Positions 10,148 through 20,752 of a DNA stretch of 64,000 nucleotides are shown here, in pieces. The position numbers were made by a program, and so were the translations under genes. Location of the stretch: NCBI GenBank assembly GCA_002928965.1, contig PERU01000001.1, forward strand, positions 124,001-188,000, written 5' to 3'. Under the pieces are notes generated by a model, which ran no database searches, was not told where the DNA came from, and was given only the letters and a program-made list of their open reading frames with translations. Positions within the stretch are counted from its first letter, which is position 1; every line of letters starts with the position of its first letter. This stretch comes from Methylomonas sp. (GTDB taxonomy: Bacteria; Pseudomonadota; Gammaproteobacteria; Methylococcales; Methylomonadaceae).

Positions 10148-11248
10148 TCAATCCGATTCATTGTACTTCGATTCAATAATCCCACCACCCAAACAAATCT
10201 CGCCCTGATAAAACACCACCGATTGCCCCGGCGTAATGGCTCGTTGCAGCTCGTCGAAGCGGACTTTGACACGGGTGCCGCCATGCAGCGGCTCGACGAC
10301 GCAATCCTGATCGGGCTGGCGGTAGCGAGTCTTGGCTGCGCAGCGGATCGTTTCGGTCAAGGGCTGGTTGCCACACCAGTCCAGTTGTCCAGCTTCCAGT
10401 GTGTTGTGCAGCATCAAGGGGTGGTCGTGACCTTGGCCGACGATCAGCACATTATTATCCAGGTCTTTTTCCAACACGAACCACGGTTCGTCCGGTGCGT
10501 CCTTGACGCCACCAATCCCTAAGCCCTGGCGCTGGCCCAAGGTGTAATACATCAGGCCGTGATGCTGGGCTATGTATTGGCCTTCCGGGGTGCGCATTTC
10601 GCCGGGTTGGTGGGGCAGGTAGCGTTGCAAAAATTCCTTGAATTTGCGTTCGCCGATGAAGCAGATACCTGTGCTGTCTTTTTTGCGGCTGTTGGCGAAG
10701 CCGGCCTTGTCGGCCAAGGCGCGGATTTCCGGTTTGTGAAGGTGGCCGATGGGGAATAGGGTGCGGGACAGGGCTTTCTGGCCCATGGCGTACAAAAAGT
10801 AACTTTGTTCCTTGTTCGGATCCAGGCCTTTCAATAATTTAAACTCGCCGTCTTGTTCTCGCACGCGAGCATAATGGCCGGTCGCGATGTATTCGGCGCC
10901 CAGGTCTTCGATGGCATAGTTCAAAAATGCCCTAAATTTGACATGTTTGTTACAAAGAATGTCAGGATTCGGTGTGCGGCCGGCTTTGAATTCCGACAAA
11001 AATACTTCAAATACCTCGTCCCAGTATTCTGCGGCGAAGTTGACGGTCTTTAATTCTATGTCCAAGGTGTCGCAAACCTGCTGTGCATCGGCCAAATCCT
11101 GCATCGCGGTGCAATACTCGGTTCCGTCGTCCTCTTCCCAGTTTTTCATGAACAAACCGGTGACCTTATGGCCCTGTTCTTGCAATGTTAATGCTGTCAC
11201 GGAAGAATCGACGCCGCCGGACATGCCGACGATGATGTGCTTGCTCAT
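10148..11248 (-). CDS. mnmA: tRNA-specific 2-thiouridylase MnmA
   Basis: A 366-residue enzyme that makes s2U34 in Lys, Glu and Gln tRNAs, using sulphur relayed by TusE. The PP-loop is [13 protein letters not shown]. The two catalytic cysteines lie in [12 protein letters not shown] and [10 protein letters not shown], and GHYARV is conserved. The C-terminus normally ends near [10 protein letters not shown]; here extra residues ESKYNESD precede TGA, consistent with an altered 3' junction next to the accessory insert. The start overlaps the nudJ stop by 4 bases (ATGA). Confidence 0.96.
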   Translation of the reverse strand: MSKHIIVGMSGGVDSSVTALTLQEQGHKVTGLFMKNWEEDDGTEYCTAMQDLADAQQVCDTLDIELKTVNFAAEYWDEVFEVFLSEFKAGRTPNPDILCNKHVKFRAFLNYAIEDLGAEYIATGHYARVREQDGEFKLLKGLDPNKEQSYFLYAMGQKALSRTLFPIGHLHKPEIRALADKAGFANSRKKDSTGICFIGERKFKEFLQRYLPHQPGEMRTPEGQYIAQHHGLMYYTLGQRQGLGIGGVKDAPDEPWFVLEKDLDNNVLIVGQGHDHPLMLHNTLEAGQLDWCGNQPLTETIRCAAKTRYRQPDQDCVVEPLHGGTRVKVRFDELQRAITPGQSVVFYQGEICLGGGIIESKYNESD

Positions 11249-11700
11249 GTTAAATCTAAAAATGTTTGCAATAGTGTTAGCGGGTAGCGCTGACCTTTTA
11301 AGTATTCATCCACGCAAATTAAAACCAGTGGGCTGCGAAGTTGATGCTGCTTGGCTAAAATTGTTTCCCGATCTAGCCAATGAGCAGTGATAATATCCGC
11401 GTCCAGTTGATACTGCGGGTTAAAACTATGTACTGTGCCGGTAAAACAAAATCTGACGAAGCTTGGATGATCCGGTGTTTTTCGCCACAACTGAACGGCT
11501 ATCAGCGCCTCGGGTTCAAAGTGCCAAGCGGTTTCTTCCAAAACTTCGCGTTTTATGGCGCTAATTAAATCTTCACCTGCTTCAAGATGACCTGCAGGTT
11601 GATTGAACGCAATGCCATTGTCAGTTGTCTCTTCAACAATTAGAAATAAACCATTTTTCTCTATGACAGCAGCTACGGTAACGTGAGGTTTCCAAACCAT
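11245..11700 (-). CDS. nudJ: NUDIX hydrolase, NudJ type
   Basis: A 151-residue NUDIX pyrophosphatase. [22 protein letters not shown] and [13 protein letters not shown] match NudJ of E. coli. The Nudix box runs from GHLEAGED to REVLEET, with the REXXEE glutamates present. LRSPLV and KGQRYPL near the C-terminus also match. NudJ hydrolyses nucleoside di- and triphosphates and thiamine-pathway HMP-PP. As in E. coli, it sits immediately before mnmA with overlapping stop and start, so the pair is translationally coupled. Confidence 0.9.
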   Translation of the reverse strand: MVWKPHVTVAAVIEKNGLFLIVEETTDNGIAFNQPAGHLEAGEDLISAIKREVLEETAWHFEPEALIAVQLWRKTPDHPSFVRFCFTGTVHSFNPQYQLDADIITAHWLDRETILAKQHQLRSPLVLICVDEYLKGQRYPLTLLQTFLDLT

Positions 11701-11763
11701 GATGCATGATAAAGTCTTAAAGGAGGCGCATTTTACGCGAAATGTTTTTTATGTGGGTAAAGA

Positions 11764-11792
11764 TTGAAATTTGACTCGTTAACCGCTATTTT
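11764..11792 (+). promoter_or_regulatory. Candidate sigma-70 promoter for clpS-clpA
   Basis: TTGAAA at 11764 and TATTTT at 11787 are spaced 17 bases apart, 5/6 and 4/6 matches to consensus, upstream of the clpS ATG at 11824. A ribosome-binding site TTTAGGA precedes the ATG. Called by eye only. Confidence 0.35.
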
Positions 11793-11823
11793 AAAAACAT
11801 GTATCAATAGGTAATTTAGGAAT

Positions 11824-12147
11824 ATGACTGATTTCGATCCTTTAAAAGATCCCGATGGCGACATAGCTGTCCAACAGGCCAAACCGCAGTTAAAAAGACC
11901 TCCTTTATATAAGGTTATGTTGTTGAATGATGATTTTACCCCCATGGATTTTGTGGTCGAAATACTCACCCATTTCTTTAATATGAGTCAGGAAAGAGCT
12001 ACCCATGTGATGCTGCAAGTGCATACACAAGGCGTTGGAGTGTGTGGCACCTACACAAAAGATGTGGCCGAAACCAAAGTACATATTGTCAATGACTATT
12101 CCAGAGAGCATCATCATCCCCTGATGTGTAAGATGGAAGAAGCCTGA
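11824..12147 (+). CDS. clpS: ATP-dependent Clp protease adaptor ClpS
   Basis: A 107-residue N-recognin that delivers proteins with N-terminal Leu, Phe, Trp or Tyr to Clp[22 protein letters not shown] is the family signature: NDDFTPM lines the N-degron pocket, and the [26 protein letters not shown] helix and strand complete the core. It lies 10 bases before clpA on the same strand. The aminoacyl-protein transferases that create its substrates (aat, bpt) are 4 kb away on the other strand. Confidence 0.97.
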   Translation: MTDFDPLKDPDGDIAVQQAKPQLKRPPLYKVMLLNDDFTPMDFVVEILTHFFNMSQERATHVMLQVHTQGVGVCGTYTKDVAETKVHIVNDYSREHHHPLMCKMEEA

Positions 12148-12157
12148 GAGGTAAGCC

Positions 12158-14434
12158 ATGCTAAGTAAAGAACTTGAAGTCACCCTGAATGCCGCCTTTA
12201 CCAATGCTCACGCCAAAAGGCATGAGTTTATAACCGTCGAGCATCTGCTATTGGCGCTATTGGATAACGTCACCACCATCCCCATTCTGATTGCCTGTGG
12301 TTGCAATGTAAATGCACTTCGAGGCGAATTGACGCGCTTTATAGATGAAACCATATCGTTAATCCCTGATGGTATTCAACGTGAAACCCAGCCCACTTTG
12401 GGTTTTCAACGGGTTTTGCAGCGCGCAGTTTTTCATGTGCAGGCGTCTGATAAAAAAGAAGTCACGGGTGCTAATTTGTTTGTGGCTTTGTTCAGTGAAC
12501 AGGACTCCCATGCGGTTTATCTGTTGAACAGGCAGGATATTACCCGTCTGGATGTAGTGAACTACTTGGCGCATGGTGTCTCGAAAATTGAGCAACCAAA
12601 ACCTGCTGTGGCTGAAGAGAGTGACGGTGAACGAGGGTCATCGGAGGCAACCGCCAGTCCGCTGGAAAAATATGCCACCAATCTGAATGAAGAGGCTTTG
12701 AAAGGGAATATTGATCCGCTAATCGGGCGAGATCTGGAAGTTGAAAGAACCATTCAGGTGTTATGTCGCAGGCGTAAGAATAATCCGTTATTGGTTGGGG
12801 AGGCGGGGGTTGGCAAGACCGCTATCGCGGAAGGCCTGGCTAAACGGATTGTTGAAGAAGAAGTCCCGAATGTTTTGCTGAATAACATCATTTATTCACT
12901 GGATATGGGGGCGCTTGTCGCCGGTACCAAATACCGTGGCGATTTTGAAAAGCGGTTGAAATCATTAGTGGCTCAACTTAAAAAGGAACCAAATTCAATT
13001 TTGTTCATCGATGAGATTCATACCATTATCGGTGCCGGATCAGCTTCTGGGGGCGTGATGGATGCATCCAATCTGATTAAACCGGTTTTGGCATCCGGTC
13101 AGTTGCGTTGTATAGGCTCGACGACTTATCAGGAGTATCGGGGGATTTTTGAAAAAGACCATGCGCTGGCGCGGCGATTTCAGAAAATCGATGTGGTTGA
13201 GCCCTCGGTAGAAGATGCCGTGCAGATTTTGAAAGGCCTGAAATCCCGCTTCGAGGAGCATCACGGCCTGAAATATACCCAGGAGGCTCTGCGGGCTGCG
13301 GTCGAATTATCCGTTCGTTACATAACCGACAGGCACTTGCCGGATAAAGCTATTGATGTGATAGACGAAGCGGGGGCAAGGCAGAGACTGTTCGTGGAAG
13401 GCGAGCGGAAAGACACTATCGACACGCCGGATATTGAGGAGATTATTGCTAAAATTGCCCGTGTGCCTGCGCAATCGGTGTCTTCCAGTGACAAAGACAA
13501 GCTGTCCAATCTGGAAAAAAACCTGAAAATGCTGGTTTTCGGTCAGGATGATGCGATTTCGGAGTTGGCTTCGGCGATTAAATTGTCACGGGCGGGTTTG
13601 CGCGATACGACCAAAACCATCGGTTCATTTTTGTTTGCTGGCCCCACGGGTGTTGGTAAAACCGAGGTTACCCGGCAATTGGCCAAGGTGCTAGGTATCG
13701 AGCTGATTCGATTTGATATGTCGGAATACATGGAGCGACATACAGTATCGCGTCTGATTGGTGCGCCTCCCGGATATGTTGGTTTCGATCAGGGAGGTTT
13801 GCTGACAGAAGCGGTGACCAAGCATCCGCATGCCGTATTGTTGTTGGATGAATTGGAGAAAGCCCATCCTGATGTCTTCAATCTGTTGCTGCAGGTTATG
13901 GATCACGGAACGTTGACGGATAACAACGGTCGCAAAGCGGATTTTCGCAATATCATCCTGATCATGACTACCAATGCGGGTGCTGAGGAAGGGGCGCGTG
14001 CCTCAATTGGCTTTACTCAGCAAGATCATGCGACCGATAGCATGAAAGTGATTGAGCGAGGGTTTTCCCCGGAATTCAGAAATCGCCTGGATGCCATCGT
14101 GCAATTTAAAACATTGGACATTGGTGTCGTCAGCAGTGTAGTGGATAAATTCATTTTCGAGCTTGAAGCTGTTCTGGCAGATAAAAATGTCACGTTAACC
14201 CTGGAAGCCGATGCCAGAATCTGGCTGGCAGAGCGTGGGTATGATGAAAAAATGGGGGCTAGACCAATGGCGCGCCTAATTCAGGAAAAAGTCAAAAAAC
14301 CATTAGCTGAAGATTTGCTGTTCGGACGCTTGGTGAATGGTGGTCATGTTCGCATCTATGTCGAAAACAACCAGTTGGCTTTTGGTGTGGAAAGCAAACA
14401 GCTTGTTGTTTCAGAGCTAAATCAGATGGTTTAA
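12158..14434 (+). CDS. clpA: Clp protease ATP-binding subunit ClpA
   Basis: A 758-residue AAA+ unfoldase, the same length as E. coli ClpA. It has an N-terminal Clp_N domain ([24 protein letters not shown]), a first AAA domain with Walker A GEAGVGKT and Walker B LFIDEIH, and a second with GPTGVGKT and [13 protein letters not shown]. The ClpP-docking IGL-like loop is seen as RASIGF. It forms a hexamer with ClpP in the cytoplasm and degrades N-degron substrates brought by ClpS. It ends in a strong hairpin shared with the convergent infA end. Confidence 0.97.
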   Translation: MLSKELEVTLNAAFTNAHAKRHEFITVEHLLLALLDNVTTIPILIACGCNVNALRGELTRFIDETISLIPDGIQRETQPTLGFQRVLQRAVFHVQASDKKEVTGANLFVALFSEQDSHAVYLLNRQDITRLDVVNYLAHGVSKIEQPKPAVAEESDGERGSSEATASPLEKYATNLNEEALKGNIDPLIGRDLEVERTIQVLCRRRKNNPLLVGEAGVGKTAIAEGLAKRIVEEEVPNVLLNNIIYSLDMGALVAGTKYRGDFEKRLKSLVAQLKKEPNSILFIDEIHTIIGAGSASGGVMDASNLIKPVLASGQLRCIGSTTYQEYRGIFEKDHALARRFQKIDVVEPSVEDAVQILKGLKSRFEEHHGLKYTQEALRAAVELSVRYITDRHLPDKAIDVIDEAGARQRLFVEGERKDTIDTPDIEEIIAKIARVPAQSVSSSDKDKLSNLEKNLKMLVFGQDDAISELASAIKLSRAGLRDTTKTIGSFLFAGPTGVGKTEVTRQLAKVLGIELIRFDMSEYMERHTVSRLIGAPPGYVGFDQGGLLTEAVTKHPHAVLLLDELEKAHPDVFNLLLQVMDHGTLTDNNGRKADFRNIILIMTTNAGAEEGARASIGFTQQDHATDSMKVIERGFSPEFRNRLDAIVQFKTLDIGVVSSVVDKFIFELEAVLADKNVTLTLEADARIWLAERGYDEKMGARPMARLIQEKVKKPLAEDLLFGRLVNGGHVRIYVENNQLAFGVESKQLVVSELNQMV

Positions 14435-14442
14435 ACGGGCGG

Positions 14443-14482
14443 CGCAATCGCAATCCCGCGTAAAACGGGATTAGCGATTGCG
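14443..14482. terminator. Long hairpin between convergent clpA and infA
   Basis: CGCAATCGC-AATCCCG and CGGGATT-A-GCGATTGCG pair over about 16 bp, with one bulge and a 7-base loop. The right arm covers the last codons and stop of infA, so it can act for transcripts from both sides. No T-run is present on either strand, so it is called a hairpin or barrier rather than a classical intrinsic terminator. Confidence 0.5.
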
Positions 14483-14689
14483 GAATGTGATGCGGCCTTT
14501 GGTTAGGTCGTAAGGTGTCATTTCTACTCTGACTTTGTCACCTGTAAGAATGCGGATGTAATGTTTGCGCATTTTGCCGGAAATGTGGGCAGTTACGATA
14601 TGTCCGTTTTCCAGTTCGACACGGAACATGGTGTTAGGCAGGGTGTCGATAACCTTACCATCCATTTCAATCTGATCTTCTTTTGCCAT
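14471..14689 (-). CDS. infA: Translation initiation factor IF-1
   Basis: A 72-residue OB-fold protein. [19 protein letters not shown] and [22 protein letters not shown] are diagnostic IF-1 sequences, and it ends [11 protein letters not shown]-1 binds the ribosomal A site with IF-2 and IF-3 during initiation. In Pseudomonas infA lies between ate/bpt and clpA, as here, except that efpL is inserted on the bpt side. Confidence 0.98.
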   Translation of the reverse strand: MAKEDQIEMDGKVIDTLPNTMFRVELENGHIVTAHISGKMRKHYIRILTGDKVRVEMTPYDLTKGRITFRNR

Positions 14690-14790
14690 CTTTAAAGCCC
14701 TAAAATAAAAAGCGGCATTTTAACACAAAAGGCTGTTCTGACCGCTTATTTTTCTTGCGGGAGGTGGGCTTTTTTTGCTAGGGCGCTAAT

Positions 14791-15357
14791 TTACGCCCGT
14801 GAAGAAAACTCGCCGGTTTCGCTATTGACCTTGATCATCTCACCAGATTCGATGTATTCCGGGACTTGAACCTCCAGTCCTGTGGAGAGTTTTGCGGTTT
14901 TGGTGCGTTTGGTGGCGCTGGAGCCTTTCATGGAAGGGGGGGTTTCGATAATCTGCAAGGTTATGGTTGTCGGTAATTGAATACCCAGAGCAGCGTCATC
15001 CATCAACAGCAGAATGATGCCTTCCAGTCCATCGGTTAAATACTCAGTTTGGCCTTCCAGGTCGTCGGCAGACAGGCTGTATTGCTCGTAAGTCTCGCTG
15101 TTCATGAAATGGTAGGTGTCACCATCCTGATAGGAATATTGCACGTTACAACGTGAGCAATCGGCGGCTTTCAACATGTCGTCACTTTTGAAAGTTTCGT
15201 CCAGCTTTTGGCGGGTTTTCATGTGCGTGAAGCGAACTTTATACAGTGTGGTGGCGCCGCGTGACGTAGGATTACGTACGTCGATTTTTTTAACTACATA
15301 CGGTTCGCCATTGATTTCGATGGCGGTTCCTTGCTTGAGTTCGTTGGCTTTGGGCAC
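14791..15357 (-). CDS. efpL: EF-P-like elongation factor EfpL (YeiP type)
   Basis: A 188-residue EF-P paralogue rather than EF-P itself. It opens PKANELKQGTAIEINGEPYVV and has the loop NPTSRGATTLYK with Arg33 at the tip, as in E. coli YeiP (SPTARGAATLYK); EF-P would have a modified Lys or an unmodified Arg in a PGKG or GRGGA loop. It ends LSTGLEVQVPEY. EfpL helps ribosomes past proline-containing stalling motifs. The start is GTG with GAGGAT upstream, which matches the MPRANEI start of YeiP. It sits 12 bases after bpt and is likely in the trxB-aat-bpt-efpL-infA run. Confidence 0.9.
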   Translation of the reverse strand: MPKANELKQGTAIEINGEPYVVKKIDVRNPTSRGATTLYKVRFTHMKTRQKLDETFKSDDMLKAADCSRCNVQYSYQDGDTYHFMNSETYEQYSLSADDLEGQTEYLTDGLEGIILLLMDDAALGIQLPTTITLQIIETPPSMKGSSATKRTKTAKLSTGLEVQVPEYIESGEMIKVNSETGEFSSRA

Positions 15358-15369
15358 GGATAAATCCTC

Positions 15370-16089
15370 TTAAATTTTCTGTTGATGGATAAGTTGCCAC
15401 TCGTCGGCAATCAGACCTTCCAGTGGCTGGTATTGAATTTTGTAGTTCATTTTACGGCAATCGGCTATCCAAAACCCCAGGTAAACAAATTCGAGGTTTC
15501 TGCGTCTGGCTTCCTCAACTTGCCATAGCACTGCGAATACACCGGGGCTGTAGTCAGCAAAATCCGCATCGAAATAGGTGTAAACCGCCGATAGCGCATT
15601 AAATAGTTGGTCAACCACTGCCACAGCGGCCAGTCTGCCTTCTATCAGAAACTCCACAAACCAGGTTTCACTCCAGCGACTGCTTAAAAAATGCAGGAAA
15701 TCATCTCGGCTGATGCCATCTTCATGAGCTTTCTGGTGGCGGGCAATTTGATAGCGACGGTATAAATCAAAATGACGCTCGTTGAATTCCGCGGTTTTGA
15801 TAACGACTTGGGTGTGCTGATTTTTTTGCATACAGCGGCGCTGCTTGCGATTGGGCTTAAAGTCTTTAACCGGAATGCGGGTGGAAATACAGGCTTGGCA
15901 GTCATTGCAATAAGGTTTGTAAACCTGATCGCCGCTACGACGATAGCCGTGAGCAATAAGATTGGCATAGAGTGATATGTCTAGTTCAACATCAGGATGA
16001 ACCACTGCAGATTGCGCAAGCTTATCCTCCAGATAATTGCAGGCACTTTCTTGGGTGAGCCAAATAGGCAATGAAATTACTTTTGCCAT
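15370..16089 (-). CDS. bpt: Aspartate/glutamate leucyltransferase (Bpt/Ate family)
   Basis: A 239-residue protein from the ATG at 16089; an in-frame TTG at 16116 would add nine residues inside aat and is not preferred. [18 protein letters not shown] and KPNRKQRRC are the Cys-rich N-terminal signature of the ATE/BPT family, and [21 protein letters not shown] is the C-terminal one. It transfers Leu from Leu-tRNA to proteins with N-terminal Asp or Glu, creating ClpS-recognised N-degrons. Its start overlaps the aat end by 13 bases. Confidence 0.93.
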   Translation of the reverse strand: MAKVISLPIWLTQESACNYLEDKLAQSAVVHPDVELDISLYANLIAHGYRRSGDQVYKPYCNDCQACISTRIPVKDFKPNRKQRRCMQKNQHTQVVIKTAEFNERHFDLYRRYQIARHQKAHEDGISRDDFLHFLSSRWSETWFVEFLIEGRLAAVAVVDQLFNALSAVYTYFDADFADYSPGVFAVLWQVEEARRRNLEFVYLGFWIADCRKMNYKIQYQPLEGLIADEWQLIHQQKI

Positions 16090-16799
16090 GCTGAACTGGA
16101 TACGGCCTGATCGCAAAACTGATCAAGCAGATTTGCGAACTGGCTTCGGGGGATTTCTGTGGCCCCCAAACTAAGCAGATGTTCGCTGCTCACCTGGCAG
16201 TCGATCAATTGGTAGTCCCAGGCTAGCAGATGGTTGACTAAATGCGCAAAAGCGACTTTTGAGGCGTCGGTTTTACGGTGAAACATGGATTCGCCAAAAA
16301 ATACTTTGCCGATAGCTATGCCGTATAAGCCACCCACCAATTCATGGTCATGCCAGGTTTCAACGCTGTGGGCGATACCTAATCTGTGTAGCTCCACATA
16401 GGCGTTCCGCATTTTGTCGGTAATCCAGGTGCCGCTGCTATAGGTTCTGGGAGCCGCACAAGCGTCAATGACCTGTTCAAAGGCAGAGTCGAAGCGTATC
16501 TCAAACTGATTTTTCCGTAAGGTTTTATGTAAACTGCGCGAAATGAGCAGCTGTTCTGGAAATAAAACCAAACGAGGATCCGGCGACCACCACAAAATGG
16601 GCTCACCAGGATTGAACCAGGGAAATACGCCATGCCGATAAGCATTCAACAATCGCTGAACGGATAAGCAGCCACCCAAGGCCAATAAGCCATTAGGTTC
16701 GTCGAGTGCTTTAATCAGCTCAGGAAAATGCTGCTGTGGAAAGGCAGGATCAAGGACGGTTAATTGCATTGGGGTGGTTGCTGGAATGTAGATAGACAT
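16077..16799 (-). CDS. aat: Leucyl/phenylalanyl-tRNA--protein transferase
   Basis: A 240-residue GNAT-fold transferase that adds Leu or Phe to proteins with N-terminal Lys or Arg. Family landmarks are [57 protein letters not shown] and [18 protein letters not shown]. Its products are destroyed by ClpS/ClpAP. It follows trxB by 13 bases on the same strand. An internal ATG at codon 11 (MQLTVLDP) is an alternative start. Confidence 0.96.
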   Translation of the reverse strand: MSIYIPATTPMQLTVLDPAFPQQHFPELIKALDEPNGLLALGGCLSVQRLLNAYRHGVFPWFNPGEPILWWSPDPRLVLFPEQLLISRSLHKTLRKNQFEIRFDSAFEQVIDACAAPRTYSSGTWITDKMRNAYVELHRLGIAHSVETWHDHELVGGLYGIAIGKVFFGESMFHRKTDASKVAFAHLVNHLLAWDYQLIDCQVSSEHLLSLGATEIPRSQFANLLDQFCDQAVSSSAWQK

Positions 16800-16812
16800 T
16801 CCAGCAGAACTA

Positions 16813-17769
<957 letters not shown>

Positions 17770-17804
17770 CTAGGCAGTCTCCAAAATCGATTTAAGGTAA
17801 TAAA

Positions 17805-17904
17805 ATTATACGGGTAATCGGCAGGCGATAAAACCGTTAAGGCATTGCAGATTAGGCGGGCAAATGCTCAAGCTAATGTGAAATCTGTTTTTATCATCTA
17901 TAAT
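17805..17904. promoter_or_regulatory. Divergent trxB/ftsK promoter region
   Basis: Two perfect TATAAT hexamers face outward: minus strand at 17810-17805 toward trxB, and plus strand at 17899-17904 toward ftsK (ATG 17943). Neither has a good -35 at 16-18 bases, so only the -10 elements are supported. Confidence 0.35.
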
Positions 17905-17942
17905 CATGTTTTATTGGGTTTTATTTTGTGGGCATATAAAAC

Positions 17943-20261
17943 ATGGTAGCTGTTGTGGAAGAGAGAACTTCGAAAGGTTTTCGCGAAATTGCTTTAATGG
18001 GGTTTTCATGCTGCGGACTGTTTCTGTTAATTGCCTTACTGACGTTTGATTCTAACGATCCTGGCTGGAGTCATAGCACCTCATACCAAAGTATTCAGAA
18101 TGCCTGTGGCTTATTGGGGGCCTGGCTGGCAAATTTCGTGCTGTACTTCTTCGGGTTAATGGCCTACCTGATTCCACTGATGATATTCAGTTATGGCTAC
18201 ATGTTTTACACAGCTGATGCGGCATTCGCACAACGCTGGAGTGTTCTGACTCGGAGCAGTGGCTTTATTCTGTCCATGGTTTCCGGATCTGCGATTTTCT
18301 TTTTGCATTTTCACTTTTTAAGAACCAAGGTCGATTTGCCTGAGAGCCCCGGCGGTATTTTAGGTCGGGAAATCGGTGAGGTATTGGTGCATTTACTGGG
18401 GAACTCGGGTTCCACTTTGTTATTGCTGGCGGCATTCATGACCGGAATCACTCTGTTGACCGGCTTGTCCTGGTTTGGGGTGATGAACTGGGTGGGCAAA
18501 TGTGCGCTGGGGACTTTTACTGTCGTAGGTCGTGAAGCGATTGCCTCCTCAGCCCGTTATCGCGAAGAAAAATCGCAACGTCCGGAACGCCCGGTGGTTA
18601 CCAAGAAAACTCGTGTGGCTGTTCCAACGGCAGTCGCTGATGTGGATGTGGAAGAACAGCCCAAAAAGTCAAAATTACAAATCATCAAATCCGTTCAGGA
18701 AGATAAACCGGTTGCTGTTAAACCTCAACGTAAGAAAGAAGCGAAACTCGAAGATTTTGGGGAGGATATTTATTTAAATGCCTTGCCGCCATTATCGTTG
18801 CTGGACAAGCGGGAAATAAAAGTCAAACGCTATTCCAAGCTTGAATTGGAAGAGATCTCCAGGCAGGTTGAAGACGTGTTACAAGACTACGGTATTTCCG
18901 CAGAAGTGGAAGCTGTATTGCCAGGACCTGTCATTACGCGCTTTGAGTTGCGCTTGGCAGCCGGTGTTAAAGTCAGTCGTATCAGCAGTCTAGCCAAGGA
19001 TTTGGCGCGTGGCTTATCGGTCACCAGCGTGCGTATCGTGGAAGTCATCGAAGGCAAATCCGTGATTGGTTTGGAGATTCCGAATCAGGAACGGGAAATG
19101 GTATCACTGCGGGATTTGTTGGTATCGGATGAATTTGAAAGATCCAAATCCATGCTTAGCATTGCCATGGGTAAAGATATTTCAGGTACGCCCGTGGTCG
19201 CCGATTTGGGCAAAATGCCGCATGCCTTGGTGGCGGGTACTACCGGTTCTGGTAAATCTGTGGCGATCAATACCATGATTTTAAGCTTGCTGTATAAGTC
19301 CAAACCCGACGATGTGCGCCTGATCATGATCGACCCCAAAATGCTGGAACTATCGGTGTACGAGGGCATTCCACATTTGTTGACACCTGTGGTCACCGAT
19401 ATGAAGGATGCCCAAAATGCCTTGCGTTGGGCGGTAGCGGAAATGGAGCGTCGGTATAAGCTGATGTCCAAAGTAGGGGTTCGTAATCTAGCTGGTTACA
19501 ACCATGCCGTTAAAGAAGCCGAAGCTGCCGGCAAGCCGATGCGAGACCCGTTGTTCCGTCCGGAAACTCCAGTTGCTCTGGAAGATTATCCCATGCTGGA
19601 TACGCTACCCAGCATCGTTATCGTCATCGATGAGTTGGCTGACATGATGATGGTGGTGGGTAAAAAAGTCGAAGAATTGATTGCTCGTCTGGCTCAAAAA
19701 GCCCGTGCTGCAGGGATTCATCTGGTTCTGGCAACCCAGCGGCCTTCAGTGGACGTACTGACAGGTTTAATCAAAGCTAACGTGCCTACACGGATTTCAT
19801 TCCAGGTTTCATCTCGTATCGACTCACGTACCATTATTGATCAGGGCGGTGCCGAAGCTCTGTTAGGTAATGGTGATATGTTGTTTTTGCCATCAGGCAC
19901 CAGTATTCCATTGCGTGCACATGGCGCTTTCGTGGATGACCATGAAGTGCATCGGGTCGTGGAATTTTTGAAAAAAACCGGTCCCACCAATTATCTGGAC
20001 GAAATTACCCAGGAGCGCAGTGACAGCGGTGATATTGCCGCTGCCGACGGTGAAAGCAGTGAAAACGATGCCTTATATGATGAGGCAGTGGCGTTTGTGA
20101 CTGAATCCCGAAAAGCCTCTATTTCCAGCGTGCAGCGCCGGTTCAAAATCGGTTACAACCGTGCTGCACGCATTATCGAAGATATGGAAAATGCCGGTGT
20201 GGTGACGCCTGCAGAGACTAACGGTAGCCGGGAAGTATTGGCACCCCCCCCGCCCCGGTAA
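17943..20261 (+). CDS. ftsK: DNA translocase FtsK
   Basis: A 772-residue septal DNA pump. The N-terminal 190 residues hold the hydrophobic 4-TM domain, and the linker is short and charged. The motor has Walker A GTTGSGKS (432-439), Walker B IVIVIDELADMM and LATQRPSVDVLTGLIKANVPTRI. The C-terminal winged-helix gamma domain (YDEAVAFVTESRKASISSVQRRFKIGYNRAARI) reads KOPS sites and activates XerD. An 8-C run (20244-20251) near the stop encodes APPPPR. It starts a very compact run of five plus-strand genes. Confidence 0.97.
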   Translation: MVAVVEERTSKGFREIALMGFSCCGLFLLIALLTFDSNDPGWSHSTSYQSIQNACGLLGAWLANFVLYFFGLMAYLIPLMIFSYGYMFYTADAAFAQRWSVLTRSSGFILSMVSGSAIFFLHFHFLRTKVDLPESPGGILGREIGEVLVHLLGNSGSTLLLLAAFMTGITLLTGLSWFGVMNWVGKCALGTFTVVGREAIASSARYREEKSQRPERPVVTKKTRVAVPTAVADVDVEEQPKKSKLQIIKSVQEDKPVAVKPQRKKEAKLEDFGEDIYLNALPPLSLLDKREIKVKRYSKLELEEISRQVEDVLQDYGISAEVEAVLPGPVITRFELRLAAGVKVSRISSLAKDLARGLSVTSVRIVEVIEGKSVIGLEIPNQEREMVSLRDLLVSDEFERSKSMLSIAMGKDISGTPVVADLGKMPHALVAGTTGSGKSVAINTMILSLLYKSKPDDVRLIMIDPKMLELSVYEGIPHLLTPVVTDMKDAQNALRWAVAEMERRYKLMSKVGVRNLAGYNHAVKEAEAAGKPMRDPLFRPETPVALEDYPMLDTLPSIVIVIDELADMMMVVGKKVEELIARLAQKARAAGIHLVLATQRPSVDVLTGLIKANVPTRISFQVSSRIDSRTIIDQGGAEALLGNGDMLFLPSGTSIPLRAHGAFVDDHEVHRVVEFLKKTGPTNYLDEITQERSDSGDIAAADGESSENDALYDEAVAFVTESRKASISSVQRRFKIGYNRAARIIEDMENAGVVTPAETNGSREVLAPPPPR

Positions 20262-20266
20262 ACAGT

Positions 20267-20467
20267 ATGGCTATCATAGCCTTGCTGGTCATACTGGCGA
20301 TTGCTGCAATAACGGCATGGTTACTCCTGCGAGGCAAGACACAGGAAATGCCTGTTAAAGTGATGATGTTCGTGGGTTATTTCTGGTTGATTACTTTTCT
20401 GCAATTACTGACCTTTGGCTTGGTATATTTCATTAGTAATCGCTTTTTTGATATTCAACTGGTATGA
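20267..20467 (+). CDS. Small inner-membrane protein of unknown function
   Basis: Sixty-six residues with two hydrophobic helices separated by a short basic loop: roughly residues 1-22 (LLVILAIAAITAWLLL) and 32-58. I do not recognise the family. It starts 5 bases after the ftsK stop, and its own stop overlaps the SemiSWEET start by 4 bases (ATGA). This tight coupling on both sides supports it being a real gene. Confidence 0.65.
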   Translation: MAIIALLVILAIAAITAWLLLRGKTQEMPVKVMMFVGYFWLITFLQLLTFGLVYFISNRFFDIQLV

Positions 20468-20748
20468 CGATTCCCGACTTGGTCGGCTACATGGCCGCTA
20501 CTTTAACAACGGCTTCATTTTTGCCCCAGGCAATTTTGACCTTGAAAACCCGCGATACCCAAGCGTTATCGCTGGGCATGTATAGTTTATTTACGGCTGG
20601 AGTTTTATTGTGGCTGATTTATGGCATATTTTTGGAGAATCCGGCCATCATCATTGCAAACGCCATCACCTTAGTGCTGGCATCCGTGATTTTGTCTATT
20701 AAGATTTACAATACTGTTCGCCAGTCACGCACCTCTCAAATCCATTGA
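20464..20748 (+). CDS. SemiSWEET-type small transporter
   Basis: A 94-residue, three-helix MtN3/SWEET half-transporter. IPDLVGYMAATLTTASFLPQAILTLKTRDTQALSLGMYSLFTAGVLLWLIYG matches the SemiSWEET pattern, with the PQ motif after the first helix. Members dimerise to carry sugars across the inner membrane. Substrate is unknown here. It is translationally coupled to the preceding small membrane gene and precedes cobB by 4 bases. Confidence 0.88.
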   Translation: MTIPDLVGYMAATLTTASFLPQAILTLKTRDTQALSLGMYSLFTAGVLLWLIYGIFLENPAIIIANAITLVLASVILSIKIYNTVRQSRTSQIH

Positions 20749-20752
20749 ACCC

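Noticed and set aside
10084-10284. A 66-codon minus-strand frame across the mnmA end
   Set aside because: It overlaps mnmA in another frame; only its MNRIESV part is of interest as a possible lost start for the XRE gene.
14791-15357. Canonical elongation factor P (efp)
   Set aside because: The MPKANEL start and NPTSRGATTLYK loop are those of the YeiP/EfpL paralogue.
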